DNA of 64,000 bases from Annona cherimola (lineage: Eukaryota; Streptophyta; Magnoliopsida; Magnoliales; Annonaceae): contig CM059975.1 in NCBI GenBank assembly GCA_030490835.1, positions 28,862,133 to 28,926,132 of the forward strand, written 5' to 3'. This document shows positions 47,601 to 62,600 of this stretch, one piece after another. Position 1 is the stretch's first letter; every line of letters starts with the position of its first letter. A program made the position numbers and the translations under genes. The notes below the pieces were generated by a model. That model had not been told where the DNA came from. It saw nothing but the letters and a program-made list of their open reading frames with translations, and searched no databases.

Positions 47601-50600
47601 GGTAACCACGGGCAAGGTTGTAAGCAAATTACTTCAGAGAGCGTAACTGTCTCTGAGACAGCCATTAGGCTTTCGTGTCCCTGGATTTGATCCATCACCA
47701 TGTGACCAAGAGCATCAGCCTCCATGATAAAATCCAAATTATCCACAGACGGCACATTATCGATCATTGCTGCTAAATGTTCGCTGTCCTTTAACAAAGC
47801 ATCCATGTAACGAGCTAATTCTCCCTTCGTGATGCCAAACTCCTTAAGCCTCCTAACCTATATTGGAGAAACAGAATAGATGCATATTGGGAACTGAATA
47901 AAGATGACCATGAATTATTAAATGAAAGCTTTACACTTCAACAAAGAAACTGTTCAGAGCCAAGGAAAAGAATGTAAAGTAACTTCTCATTTTCATTGAT
48001 TTAGATTGGTTAGATTTAGGGGATTGCTGGAACCATTCTTTGGCGCACAGTAAAAATCACAGGATTCAGACCACCTGTAAATAAATTCAATTTCTTGAAC
48101 TAATTGTTTGTTGAAGAAACTTTATCTGCAAAACCTTAATCCATCCAGTCTTCTTTTTCGAATTGACACTTCATGCTACAGATATGGATTTAGGAAACTC
48201 CCATCCAGTTTATTGGTTCACTCTGACAGAAAAGCACTGATTCTTGAAATCCATGAACTTGTATCCCCTAGATCAATCCAAAATCCCAAATGGCTTTATA
48301 AAATCAAAACCATTTTGTATTATACTTCTGATAATCTGCAGTTCTCCAGGTCAAAAACATTTAGACCTGTAATTCAAATGTCTTCAACTTCTAAACAATG
48401 AAAATTACTTCACAGCACATAGAACAAGAAATAAATTTGCACAGTGCACAATTAGACATGCTTCTCAGATAAGCATGCATAGTTCTCTAATTGCATATCC
48501 CTTATCTAATCAGAGGTCTGCTTGACACAGGCACACATGCATATTTCTCTAATTGCATGTTAACAATTATCAATGTTATCTTGCAATGATGCAAGCATAC
48601 ATTTTATTACTTACAAGATCAGATCTGACATTAAAAAGAAATGAAGTCAAGTGCAAGGACAGTCAAAGTCAACTATCTAGAATAAGATATCAGACCTCGT
48701 GAACAGCAACTTTAATCGCATTCTGCCAGTTTCGTGGTTCTGCAGTAACAGTAAGAGTAGTAACTGTACAACCTTCCCTTCCTGAGTCACTATGATCCAA
48801 CTCGATCGCTAAGAATGGCGGATTTGAGCTCTGTACAAATGTTAAATCAAACACTCAGAAATTTTTCTTTTTTACATGAATGTAGCTGAAAAGATATTAC
48901 ATGGTTAACTTGTGCAGAAAAAGCAGCAGACCTGTAGGGATATTTAAGAAACAAAGAAGAATAAAAACCAAGGACACTGTCCTAAGACCAGAATGCAGAG
49001 GAAGGACAAGCACAGGGCAAACTAAGACAAGAAGAGGTCATAAATAGTTTCATAGAAGAGTTTAGAATTTGCATGCATCTCTTACAAAACAATATTTTTT
49101 AATCAGCAGCTGGGATGGATAACTACAAATACTCTGCATTGACAGCTCAATTTGCAGGCATCATTAATTAATATTAACAGCATTTTCATATGACAGGAAG
49201 CACTTAAAAAAATATTTTGAGGGATTTTTTTAATGATACAGTGAAGATAGGCATCCAAGTCCGAATAAGTGGCCAAGATGGGAACAAACCCTGCCCTGAT
49301 GGGACCTCAACTGGCCCGATCATGCAACCTGGACCCAGCAAAAACTCAGAGAATAATGCCAATCCAACCGGATCAAAAGCATGTGATGTCCCTTACTGAG
49401 CCCACCTATGGGCTATGTCCTAGATATGCACAACTCACAAACCAGTAATGTTCAACAAACCAAATCCAAGGTAGCTTCTCCTGCACATTCTAGAATCTTA
49501 GTGAATATATATCAAAACAAATATTACCAAAGACATTGATACAGCAACATCTGGCCTCGACAAGACACATGACATTCTTATTGTAACCAAATGTAATTAC
49601 ACGACAACCTAAAAGAATGATTTTGCAAGATAAGAAATACAATTCATCAATCAAAACCATCTCATGTGAACAAGAAAACTTTACTGGTTTTACAGATAAT
49701 TCATGCCAACAAAATCCTATCCTATTGATCGTTTTATCTTATTCACTACTAAGAATGAAAAACAAATTAAAAAAAATAAAAAAGCAACTCACCTTATATC
49801 TTGAGTTTATCCGAAAATGTAGAGCCGACAGGAAGATTCTCTTCATGAGAACATTTCGCATATCCTTATATGTTCTAACTTTCGTGATGGGAGTCTGTAC
49901 CAAAATCAGAGAATGAACCAAGAATAAAACAAATCAAATTATATATGCATTACAGACGAGAACTAATGATGGATCCCTCAAAAAAAAAGGTGTCCTAAAA
50001 TTAAAAAATACATAGGCACATAAAATAATGATTGACCAAAGACTGCTGTGGCCATGATAAGTGAAAACAGTACAAATTGATGATGCCATACAGACCCATG
50101 TGGGTTAACCTAAGAAATTGAAGCAACATATAAATCACCATCAAATGATGAATCAAACTTGCAGGGAACACAACGTTTCAAACATTAATCCATTCATAGA
50201 AACATCACAACCCAACAAATGCTAGTGGAATATGTAATACACATTATGGAGTACCGCAACACAAAAAAAATAAAATAAAATAAAATACTGCTGACCTTAG
50301 AACATCCATATTTAAAAGGGTCATGATCTTGTTGGAGCCTAATTTCATGCACCTAGGTGCCCTTAGGCGCAGTGCTCCCGGTGCAAGTATTTATTTTTAA
50401 TTTTTTTTCAAATTCTTTTTACAAAACTATTAGTCTAAGTATATTTAACATGTGTATCAATTTTTACCATTTTTTGAAAAATTTTAAATTTTTTTGGATT
50501 TTTTAAAATCTAACAATTACTAAAAATGTCACTAATTTTAAAAAACCAAAAAAATTTTAAAATCTCCAAAAATTATAAAAATTGATACATATGTTAAATA

Positions 50601-53600
50601 CACTTAGAATAATAGTTGTGTAATTTTCAAAAAAAAAAAAATTAAAAAGGTTAAATGCACTTGGGTGCACTAAGCCTAAGTGCACCCGGGTGTCTAGAAT
50701 CAAATTCCGATCTTGTTAATCTGAAATAAAAGGGATATTTTTAAATTAATTTTTTGTTTTTCATGAAAATATTTTTCCAAGTGTATTTAAAATTTTAAAC
50801 TTCAGATATGGGTATTTTTATTTTCAAAAATTAACATTTTTTCCCAACCAAAATTTGATTTTTGAAAATCAAAATTTATATACAAATATTCGAAAATTGT
50901 AAAATTTGGTATATGAATTAAATAACTTGGAAAAACATTTTTCATGAAAAAACCAAAAAAAATTTAGCCTTAGCCCAAGCTAACAAGAGCATAACGCTAA
51001 TTAAAACAGTAATAATCAAAAAGAGGACATTTAGATCATTCTGTTACTTGTTGAATTCCAGTCATTTCTAACTACAGCCTTTTCAACACATTTATACCGG
51101 AACCAAGTTTTCTTCCACAAGCACATACTAACTTATATACTGCCAAAATTACTTCTCCCTATTTTCTGATACATTTTGTTGTCTAATTCCACGTTCATTT
51201 TCCTTCAAAAAATTTTCCATTGTCCCATTTTTCTTCTTCTGTCTATTAAAATGTTCCATGTTACATTTTTTTTTATTTGACATGTTACATTATTTTGATT
51301 CAACATCTTTTCCATTGTACAATTTTTCTTTTCTTCTCTTTCTTTTAATGTTGTACATGTTTTTTTTTTAACTTAAACATCTTACCAGCCATGCCACTCT
51401 TGCATTCTATCTTCTTTTTAAAAAAAAATGTTCAATGTTATCTTCTTTTAAATTCCACCACAACAACCTAACATGGAAAAAGTAAACTAATAAGTGAAGA
51501 AGATGGACTTTTATTGAAAAATGCAAAGAAAATACTGGAGATAACAAGGATTTTGGAGTCAAAGGAAAAAAAAAATTTCCACATCTTTCTTCACTCTTTT
51601 TACTGTGATTTGACATCTTTGCTACAAAATTACCTTACATTTTCCGATTAGTATCTATATTTCCAAACATTATTTTATATTTTTCCATACAACTACCCTA
51701 TTTATTTTATCACTATTCTCTTTTCTCCAAATCATTGCAGTAATAACATCACTTCACTCTCACCATTTTCCAAAATTTTTCCCAGCAAATTTTTTCCTCA
51801 TAACAAATACACCCTAAAGATAATCATAGAAAAAAGACATGCAAAGAGGGGTTTGCCTTGATTGGATTAAGGCAAATTCAAATGAAATGTTAAAGAGGAT
51901 TTAAATGGGGTGTAAGCCATTTAAACCCCTTTTGCACTAACCCAAATAGAACCCCTAATGAATTACTCAAAACTCAAAGAATTTTCTTTCTGAAATTAAC
52001 AACCAAAAAAAAAAAAACACTTCATGCATAAGATCAGATTTTTAAAGGTTAGCAGCGAATCACACAGTCAGACTTTGATTCATAGATAACAACATAGACC
52101 TCTACAATTGAACTGCATAGAAGAATGCAAGAGATTATTCAATTAGGTGAATCCAATACAACTTGCTTTATTTTATCCAAAAAAAAACAAAATACAACTT
52201 GCTTTAAGGGGGATCATCACAATACAGATTGCAACACGCATCAAACTTCACCAATCATTATGTGAGCTGCTGCATCAGGACCGAAAACAAAAAAGAATAG
52301 CATAGCATGTGTACAGTACCTTGCGAAACATATTGAAAGAGAAATTCTGAATCAATTCATGTTGGAAGATCTGTGGAGGCTTAGCACTCTGAGAAATTCC
52401 AGAGAGAGACCACTGATGCTCCACAGGAGGACGAACTGCATGTCTTTCCCTTTTTACATTTTTTGATTGATCATTGGAGACAGATGCCCTTTCACCTGAT
52501 AAATTTCCAGCAAGCCCAGCAGGAAACTTTGGAACAAGAAAACTTGCCATTCCACCAAATGGATGTGGAGTTTGCACAGCAGCTCTGTCACTTTCTGCAT
52601 GTGTTTGTCCAAAAACAGCCTGAATGAAGTGTAAGTTGGTCATAAGTTTCCACCTTCCTCAACATAATTGGAGAAAGAAACCACAAAAATGCTTCACAGA
52701 GCAATCACAATCTTCAACAAATAGCATAATTTTCCTGCTTGTTGTCCCCCTGTATAAAATATCACTTTAAACTTGATATTTATGCTAAACTATTTTATTG
52801 CGTTGATTTTGCACCATTTTAAGATGGTGACCACACACATGTTGGATTTTGATGAAAATTAGTATCCTAATAAAGTGAACAATTCTAAATACAATGGGCG
52901 AGGTCGATTTCCTATTCATGATCGTTTGGGGCCCACAGTGCATGGGCTGCACCATAATTATGGTGAAGTCCAAATGCACTTGATAATTTTCCTATATATA
53001 CATATATATATCAGTCTCACTTCTATGTAACCGGGTTACATAAAAGCAGACCCATGTAACCCTTTCAAAATCTAAGATTTTGATCTTAATGGAAAATCCA
53101 ATCCATTCGTTGTATTTAACATTATTTGCTTATCTAGGAGACCAAATTTCATCCCAATCAAGTGTATTTATGAGCCACATTATTCAAATATATATATATA
53201 TATATATATATTCACATGTAAATTATGAAAAACGCTTCAATCTATTTACACATGTATTAGAATGTAATAATACTTTATAGAATCATTCATTGACATAGAA
53301 ATAATATTTTAGACGATTTAGATGTCAAAAATACTACTTTGAAATTGATATTTTAGCATTTTTCATAAATTACAAATGAATATATACATTTTCTAAAAAA
53401 TGTGGCCATGAATATACATGATTGGGATGTAACTTGATCCCCCTAAATAAACAAAGGATGTTAAATACAATGAATGAATTAGATTTTCCATCAAAGATCA
53501 AAATCTTAGATTTTGAAGGGGTTACATGAGTCCGCTTCTATGTAACTCGGAACCTTTCCTGTGCAATGAAGTTGCACCATAATTAACGGCGCATTTGGCC

Positions 53601-56600
53601 TAAAATGGGCCCCACATATACTTAAATATATTGATATTTTATACAATCATTTATCCATATATAAATTTTATAGCAAATGGTTTACATGTTGAAAAAATAA
53701 TTTTAAAGTTGTTATTTACATCAAACTATTTTATTATGTTGAATTTTTATCATTTTCAAATAGGGCCTATAAACATATCCAATCGGGACGAAAATTGGTA
53801 CAGTAATAGAATATATAATTCTAAATACAATGGGTGGAGTAGATTATAATTTTATGATCATGTGGGGTCCATTTTGAAGTAACTGCACCATAATTGTGGT
53901 GTAGTGAAGCTGCACCTAAATATTTCTCATATATATATATAGAACTTTTCAGGTGCAGTGAAGCTGCACCATAGTTAACGGTACAGTTGGCCCAAAATGG
54001 GCCCCACATGTACTTAAATGTATTGATACTTTATACAATCATTTATCCATATATAAATTTTATAGCGAATGATTTACATGTTTAAAAAATAACTTTCAAA
54101 TTGTTATTTATATTAAACTATTTTATTACGTTAAATTTGTACCATTTTCATATGGAGTCCGTACACATCCAATTGAGATGAAAATTAGTATGGTAATAAA
54201 TACATAATTCTAAATACAATGGGTGAAGTAGATTATAATTTCATGATCATATGAGGCCCATTTTGAGATAATTGCACCGTAATTATGGTGTAGTGAAGCT
54301 ACACTAAAATATTTCTCATATCTATATATAAGAACATTTCCTGTGCAGTGAAGCTGCACCATAATTAACGGTGCATTTAGCCCAAAATGGGCCCCGCATG
54401 TACTTAAATATATTGATACATTATACAATCATTTATCCATATATAAATTTTATAGCAAATGATTTACATGTTGAAAAAACAACTTTAAAGTTGTTATTTA
54501 TATTAAATTATTTTATTACGTTGAATTTGTACCATTTTCAGATGGAGTCCATACACATACCTATTGGGATGAAAATTGGTATGTTAACAGAATACATAAT
54601 TCTAAATACCATGGGTTAGGGGTGCAAGTCGGTCCGGGTACCCACGGGTCGACCCGATGGGTACCCTAAATTGGATCGGTTCAGTTCCGGTATTTCTACC
54701 CACCGGGTCGATTCGGTTCCGGTTCTGAATTACCCATAGGAATTTGGGTAAGGTCGGTTCCAGGTGCCGGGTACCCGGAACCGACCCGGATTGCACATAA
54801 GATATATATATCTTATATTCTTGCCTGCCCTAAGTGCAGCCGGCAGCCCTGGCCCTAATCATCCATTCATCCCGTTTCGAAAATCCGAAGATACCGAACA
54901 GACCAAAGTCACGAAAGTGACGAAACCGGAAACCCCTTGCCGGCGTCGCCGCAACCTCGCTGGACGCTGGTCGCTGCCTCGCATTCAATCGGCGACGGTG
55001 ACGGGCGATCTGGATCCCTACGGACCCTACCTGCCTCCTACAGTCCTGGCTTCGGGCTTCCTGCTACAGTGCTGCCTGCTGGCTTAGTGGCTTTGACGGG
55101 TTGACCTCCCTGCCCGCCTCCTGCTGCGGTGCCGGCGTGCTGCTCTTCCTCCGAGTTCTCTGCTTAGCATCTATGACTTCGATCCAGGCCAACGTTGTCT
55201 TCATTCCAAGCCAGCGTTGTCTCTTTCAAAAATTTTCCTTATTGTTTTTACCAAATGCCAAACGGACTCTCTTCTAATTGTTCGTGTAGATGCTCTGGTA
55301 ATATTTTGGATTTGTGTTTTTCTCCTTCTAGCCTACATCGTTTTGAATCTATGGACATCCCATTTCCCAAGGGTGTACATTAGTGGTAATACTTTTTTAA
55401 TTTTTGTCTATATTTTCAATCATTAGCTCTTATTACTTTAATCTTATTCACTTAATGGGTGAAATCATTATTTTTCTGAGAACAATTTTGTTTACATGCT
55501 ATTTCGTTCTAGCAATTGAAATCCACTCTACTGATCAGGCCCTAATGAGTTCCCACTGGCACATGGCTGGTGTGCACTAGTCTAGTCTACACAACTTGTT
55601 TATCAGTCCGTGGATGCCAAAAAAAAGTGTGGTTTGGAATCCTAAGTATGTGTAGGTAAAATAACTTCCCTATCTCCTGTTTTAGTCAATGAAGCCCTTG
55701 GTTGATTCCATGGTCTTTCCTCACTCTTCTTTTGGCAAATAGCTGTTACCAACTGATATGCCCATCCCATTTGTAGTTTCAGTGATCATTAGAAAATTAT
55801 TATTTTTTTGAAAAGAAATGGAAAGGGGCATCTTCTGAACCATTGGAAATGACAAAACAGAGGATGGCGACTACCTTTCTTTGTAGGTATTTGTGAGAGA
55901 GCAAAATACAGCTTCTGAATCATTGGAAATAACAGCATATAAGCATATATATATATATGTATATAAGTCTTGTTAATATTTCTGTTTCATTGAAAAATTC
56001 TTTTCATAATATAGTATTTCTGTATTTGGTGCCAATTTGGATGCATGACGTTTTTAAGAACCGATTTGGAACCGACCCGCACTTGAAAAAATTGGGAAGG
56101 GTAGGCTCCGGACCGACCCGGTCTAAAATAGGGTAGGATAGACGTTTTTAAAAAATGGGTAAGGGTAGGTTCCACCCCTACCCGGGGGTACCCGGACCGA
56201 CTTGCACCCCTACCATGGGTGGAGTAGATTATAATTTTATGATCATATGGAGCCCATTTTAAGATAACCGCACCGTAATTGTGGTGCAATGAAGCTACAC
56301 TTAAATATTTCTCATATATATATATATGGGACCCATTCCTGTGCAGACGGTGCAGTCCACTGTAAAATGGGCCCCACACATATTAGATCGCAATGAAACT
56401 TTATACAATCATTTATCCATATAAAAATCATACTTTAGACGGTTTAGATGTTGAAAATACCACTTTAAACTAAATATTTACATTAAACTATTTTATTACG
56501 TTGATTTTGCACCATTTTAAGATGGGGATCACACACATATTGGATTTAGATGAAAATTGGTACGCTAATAAAGTGGACAATTCTAAATACAATGGGTGAG

Positions 56601-59600
56601 GAGGATTTCCCATTCATGATCATGTGGGGCCCACAGTACATGGACTACATGGTGCAGTCGCATGCACTGGATCATATCCCTATATATATATCATCAGTTT
56701 ATGACCTGCAGAAACTGGAGAATGCTTAAACAAATTCCTACGTCATGCACATAACACTGCATTTCTTTGGACAAATTTCCATGGAAACAATGTCAAAAAT
56801 TAATTCAAGACGGGTATCCATTAATTTTTTTTTATTTTAGGTATCCATTAATCTGATGTTGAAGATAATGTTCGTGTGGTGTTACTTCACTGTGCATGTT
56901 TTCAATTCATTTGTACATTTAAGATGCTATCACCCTGTGGCCACAAGGGTTGCAACCTCGTGGTATACCCATGGGCCTCACAAGCAGGAGGTCTAGGTTT
57001 CAACACCAGCTGAATGCGGGTATAATGATTTGGACTTTTATAGTTTAGTCCCCCTATAATGAGGGTTTTATAATTTCTCCTCTGTGGCAGGGGTTTACAA
57101 TTTCTCCCGTGGTAGGGGTTTAGGCAAATATTTCCCTCCATAGTGTGAAAGTAGGCATGTGTTTCATTGTAAAAAATCTGGATGGCATGTTGTCTAAATA
57201 CATCCCAAAATATATATATATATATATATATATGTTATCGCCCTGCAACAAGAAAGCAAAAGACAATTTTTTGCTACAATGCTCATCAATTTCCCGTGAG
57301 AGGAAGGGATGATAATGCACTCTACCGCCTCCTAAAATAAGAGTATTTTTTTGGCACTCGGGAACATATATGCATCATGCATGCATTATGGAAATATAAC
57401 GTTAACATACAAAGACTAAAAGGCGTCTAGAAAGAATCATTCATTGAAGTAGAAGACCATACTAAAGTAGGTTCGTAATGAGAATCGTAGAGCTTATCGG
57501 GAAAGATATGAACAAGATTTTGAGTTTACTATCCACGTAGCTAGACTCCCCTAAGTGTAAAAATAGCTATACAACCTCAACATTTATCAAAAAGAGTGAA
57601 AAAGATTTACTACTAAACAGATGGATCAATGTCTATAACCAATTAAACAATTGATGTAGAGCATACCTCAATTTGATAAATTGTTTTGGAAATGTTATCA
57701 ACATCCCCCACTATGTACAAAGTTGCATTAGCAGGAAAATACCAGCGCTCATGAAATCTCCGAATTTTATCTGCATCCCACTTCTTAATCTGTTCCTCTA
57801 GTCCAATAGGGAATCTTTTACTTAGCTTGTTTTCAGAATGCAAATGTTGCAGCAACTGTTTGGAAGCAAACCGCAAAAGTAATTTCAGAATCAGCTAAAG
57901 GCAGAAAATACAGCTACTATATCACGGTTATATCACAAAGGCATAGACTACCAAACTTAACAAAACTAGCATCAGGATTTTGCCACTTGCCTGACAATCA
58001 ACACGATACTCTATTGTATTCATCATTTGCAATTCAGACAGAATCGCTCGCCTCTCCTTCTCGACTCGAGATGCAAGAAATTTGGGGTGGAAAGCAATCT
58101 GCATTTCACAACATAGAAAGAGTTAGTAAACAAATCCAAAAAGAGGAAAGCACCACCTCAAGGTAATGAAGTGAACACAAGATCTAGGAAGGAATCACTA
58201 GTAGTATAATAATAGTATGACCAGCAGCAGCAATCATAATCACAATACAGTGATGATCATAAATATAATAATAATGAGTGTTTGCTCCATACCAGAACTG
58301 GTTCATCATGCAGACAAATATGACTCATGAATCCCATAGTTATCAAAAATTAATACAGAGAGTTTCTATCGAATAATAACAGGTAGAAAATTAGGGAAGA
58401 GCAAATGCGTAATTCAAGTTAACCCCTAACCCATCACTGGTAAGCAGAGAGCTTTGAACTGCTTTTTCTTTGAATGTGAATCATGTACATATCACTAACC
58501 TCATATGACTGACTCAGCCAACAAAAATATATAACCGCCAACAAAAGATTGAATAGCACGAATCACAAAATAAACAGTGAGTGAACCATTAAAATGCACC
58601 CAACTTGTTTCATATTAGCTAAGACACTAAGGGTGTATTTGGGAAATGATAAAAACTTTTGAATGAAAAATTTTTGATGTAAAAGTTGTTGAAATGAGAG
58701 AAGAAGATGTGATATGATCAGGGTAAGGATGAGGAATAAAAAGAATAAAGTTAAAATAAACAGGTTAGTTGCCTAGATAATTGTGTAGAAATAATTAAAA
58801 AGTAGGGTAGTTTGTATAAGAAAATGTGAAGAAATAATTTTAAAAATTAGATAATTGTAGACAGTAAAAAGTTTTAGATTGAAAAGTTTTAAATGAAAAG
58901 TTTTATTTAAAACCAAACACAACCTAAATGAAAATTAGTGAAGTCGCCTTCAGAAAGACTTGCATATAACTAAAAATCTGGAAAGCAAACATCAAAATTT
59001 GCAGCTAAAAATAGTTGAAGAAAGAAACAAAGGCACCATGATATTATTTTTTAAACCAAAAAAAAAAAAAAGCACATGGGGGGTAAAGCGATACTCAAAG
59101 ATCCTGATAATTCCTCATACCTCATTCAAAGCATCCAAAACAAATGGAAGTAACTCTCCATCAGAATCCTGGAACATTAGTTCACAGTATGTCAACAACA
59201 CGTAGAACAATTTTCATCAAATTTCATTACAGGTTTTTCAATAAAAGAAAGGAAAAGCGAGGGGAAAAAAAGGAAAAACAAACAGATTACTGACACAGCA
59301 TGACATCCTAAATAGTCAACCATCATAGGAGTGGTAAACTAGTAACACATCTACCATCGGTTTGTGTGTTTATGTTTGCTAATCAACATGAATGCACAGG
59401 CAGCATCAACGTATAGCACATTCATGAATATATGCATATATACAGACAAATGTCCAATGACTCATATGGTGATTTCTCACAATGCAAACTTTTAATAAGT
59501 TATTGAAAATATGCAAGCTTGGGTGTAAGTGTTGAAGCAGTCCAACAGGAGACTATTTAGTATTATTTGCTAACTAGCAAAAATAGGTATACCCGAACTG

Positions 59601-62600
59601 TAACCTTGTAGGTTGTCAAGATCTGTGTTCGCCATATCAGTCAAATCTAATTTCTCAGTACCCAAGAAAAATTGTAGCCTGATTATATACATCATGATGT
59701 ATTGTAGACTAAAATACATCATTCATTTATTTTTACAATTAATTATTTTTTATAAGTTTTCTCCATTTTAATCCATACACCAAGTTCTACCATTTTACAA
59801 TACTTTTACATATTTACTTTTGATTTTTAAAAAATTACTATTTTTTAAAAATCAAAAGTAAATATGTAAAAGTATTGTAAAATGGTAAATTTTAGTATAT
59901 GTATTGAATGCACTTACGAAAACATGTTTCTGGAGAAATTTTAAAAAAATATAACTAATTGTAAAAATAAATGAATTATGTATTTTAGTCTAAAATATAT
60001 CATCATGTATATAATCAAGCTGCAAAGATAAAATCATATTTATCAGAGATAATATCAATTTTATTGAGAAATTTGTCAGTAAAATAAAAGGAATACAAAA
60101 GAAAGGAAGAATGCATGATACATACAAAATAAGTAAAGACACAATTAAAGCATAAAAAATTGTAAAATAAAGTCCATATTACGTCTTGCATAGATATACA
60201 CATCCTTTTACTTGTCCTAAAAAAATTCACAATTAAAAAAGATTAAAGAAATAGATAAATCATGTCTCAAAACAGATCTACAATAAATACCACTTGCTTC
60301 ATCTAACAATCTTGATACTGTTATCTAAGAATTTTTTATACATAAATTTTTTAAAGCATTGTAATTAAAATTTAGAAAACATTAAAAAACTATATCTTAG
60401 GGCAAATTTATAATATATCTATACTTATGTTGAAGTATTTTAATACATCTAACTTAAATAAAATAATACACAAGAATTTGAATGGGTTTCTGATTTCAAA
60501 TTCAGGACCGTAACATGTCAAAGCCACGTGGAGATATTTAACTGAGAGTTGGATTCTAATTCAGTTAGGATTGCAAATGCAATTCATATATAATTTCTCC
60601 ATCCTCGTTATCAAAGACACAAGTTTTTAAGAAAAACAGAAGATTGTAACTTTAAGAGAATATTAAATCCATGGTTATCAACGGCCATTTATATATCACA
60701 ACAATATTATTAATAAAGTTGTAAAATCTCAGATAAAACCAATAAAAACTCAATGTCGATAATTATCTGAGGAAATTGTCAATACAATGGGAACAAATAA
60801 TATTTCGCTTTATAGCTAGATGCCAAAAACAATATTATCAAAGATACTATCACCAATTTTATTGGCATGAAAAATGAGGGTCAAGATAGGTTAATCATTA
60901 AAAATTGGTTCATCATTAAAAATTCAGGGACCTCAACTGACTAGGTCTGGTGCTCAATCCTATTATTTCAGAATGTGTTCTGGACACAGCTCCCAGAGAG
61001 AAAATAAGTTAATTGGATAAACCAATCAAATGATAGAGTGAAATTTTTGCCCCTCGTACTGTTGAAATAGGTTCAGGTGACAATTTACAGAAATACAGAA
61101 ATAAAATCCAAATCTAAACAAAATTGGGATTGGCAAAAAGGATTTTTTTGGTATCCAGCTAGCCTTTTGAAGATGCATACAAAAGGGCCCTTATCGCTGT
61201 AAACCTGTCATATTTGTGCACAAAATGACTGGATTAAAGGAAAATTCAACCTTGTACCTCAATACCTAACTACTAGTAGCACTTCATATGTTGCATGATG
61301 TAAATGTCTTCGCATGGATTCTCTATAAAGGCCTACATGGTGAAGCATCATGGAATGCAAACCCTAGCCATGCAGCCCATTTGCCAGAAGTGCCAATAGA
61401 TGGCTTCTTCATTGGAAGGGAAGCACCTCCATGTAGGGGTGGGAATCAAGATAGACCACAGCGGGTTAGGATTTGCCCAACCCTAACCTTACTTTTTAAA
61501 CATCATGTCTGACCCAAATTTTTATACTACATTGGGACAAGATTGACCTGACCTCGCCTTTCTTCTATAGGTCTTGGCACAATTTTCTAGTCGCAGGTCG
61601 ACATCTAGGCGGCAAGTCAAGGAGAAAATGCAGGTCGAGTATAATAATTTAAAAAATATGTACACTTATTGAATACAAAGTAATATCTATGTTAAATTTA
61701 AAAGCCAGTGCTTAAATTATTTACTGATTGGTGGAAGTAAAACTCCATTGTCTATAGCAAAAAGCATTATTAAACATTAATAGTAGAGCAAATTTATTAA
61801 AATAAGCTAACAAAACATGCCCCAATTAAAATTTCATTTGCAGCTTGGATTAATAGTCTAATTTGATCATTTAGGTTCCTTGTATTTTTTGTTTTTAAAT
61901 AAGTATGTAATCTAAAGACTTGTTTGTGTCAAACTAACATGTTGATTATTATAAGAGATAATTTTAAAACTTAAAATTAGAGTATAGTTAATCATGGGGT
62001 TGTTTGTTAAAACACAAAACTTTTCAAACCAAAACTTTTTTTAATTATTTCTTCACTTCTTCCTATACAACTACTCTACTTTTCAATCATTTCTGCACAA
62101 CTACCCATATACCTAACCTATGTATTTTAACTTTATTTTCTTTACTCATTATTACCCCTATCATATCAAATAATTTATCACATTTCACTTTTACACTAAA
62201 AACTTTTCATCAAAAGCTTTATCACTTTCCAAACAGACCCCATAAATAATGTAAATTTTTTTAAAGAAAATGAAAATAAAATAACAAATGTTCTTATAAT
62301 TTTTAATCAACAAATATATGTGGGGTGATTCGAGATGTCATTTTAGGATGTGGTCGACCCACCCTAACCCTATTTCTAAATTCGAGTCAAATTTTCGACC
62401 CATCCCTACCCTGAGTCATAAAAATTTTGGTCTAAACCAGTCAAAAACAAGTCAGACCAAGGTAGTCATGAGTTGACCTAACCCAATTCCCACCCTGACT
62501 TTCCATGTTTTGGCCAGACACCATAAAAATTCCAAACATCATGTAAACCCATTAGCCAAGAAAGTAGAAGTCATGTATGGCCCACAACTAAGGCTGTCTT

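Larger units (their letters stand above)
52620..57666 (-). other. SPP intron D/E (5.05 kb), a transposon cluster
   Basis: The largest intron in the window. It is made mostly of family B MITEs, one family A MITE, a hAT-like insertion and a SINE. No exon-like sequence of SPP was missed, since exons D and E join in phase. Confidence 0.85.

Noticed and set aside
54764..55087. 107-codon frame in the hAT-like element
   Set aside because: No hAT dimerisation or other known domain and no splice context. It is kept only as a possible captured fragment.
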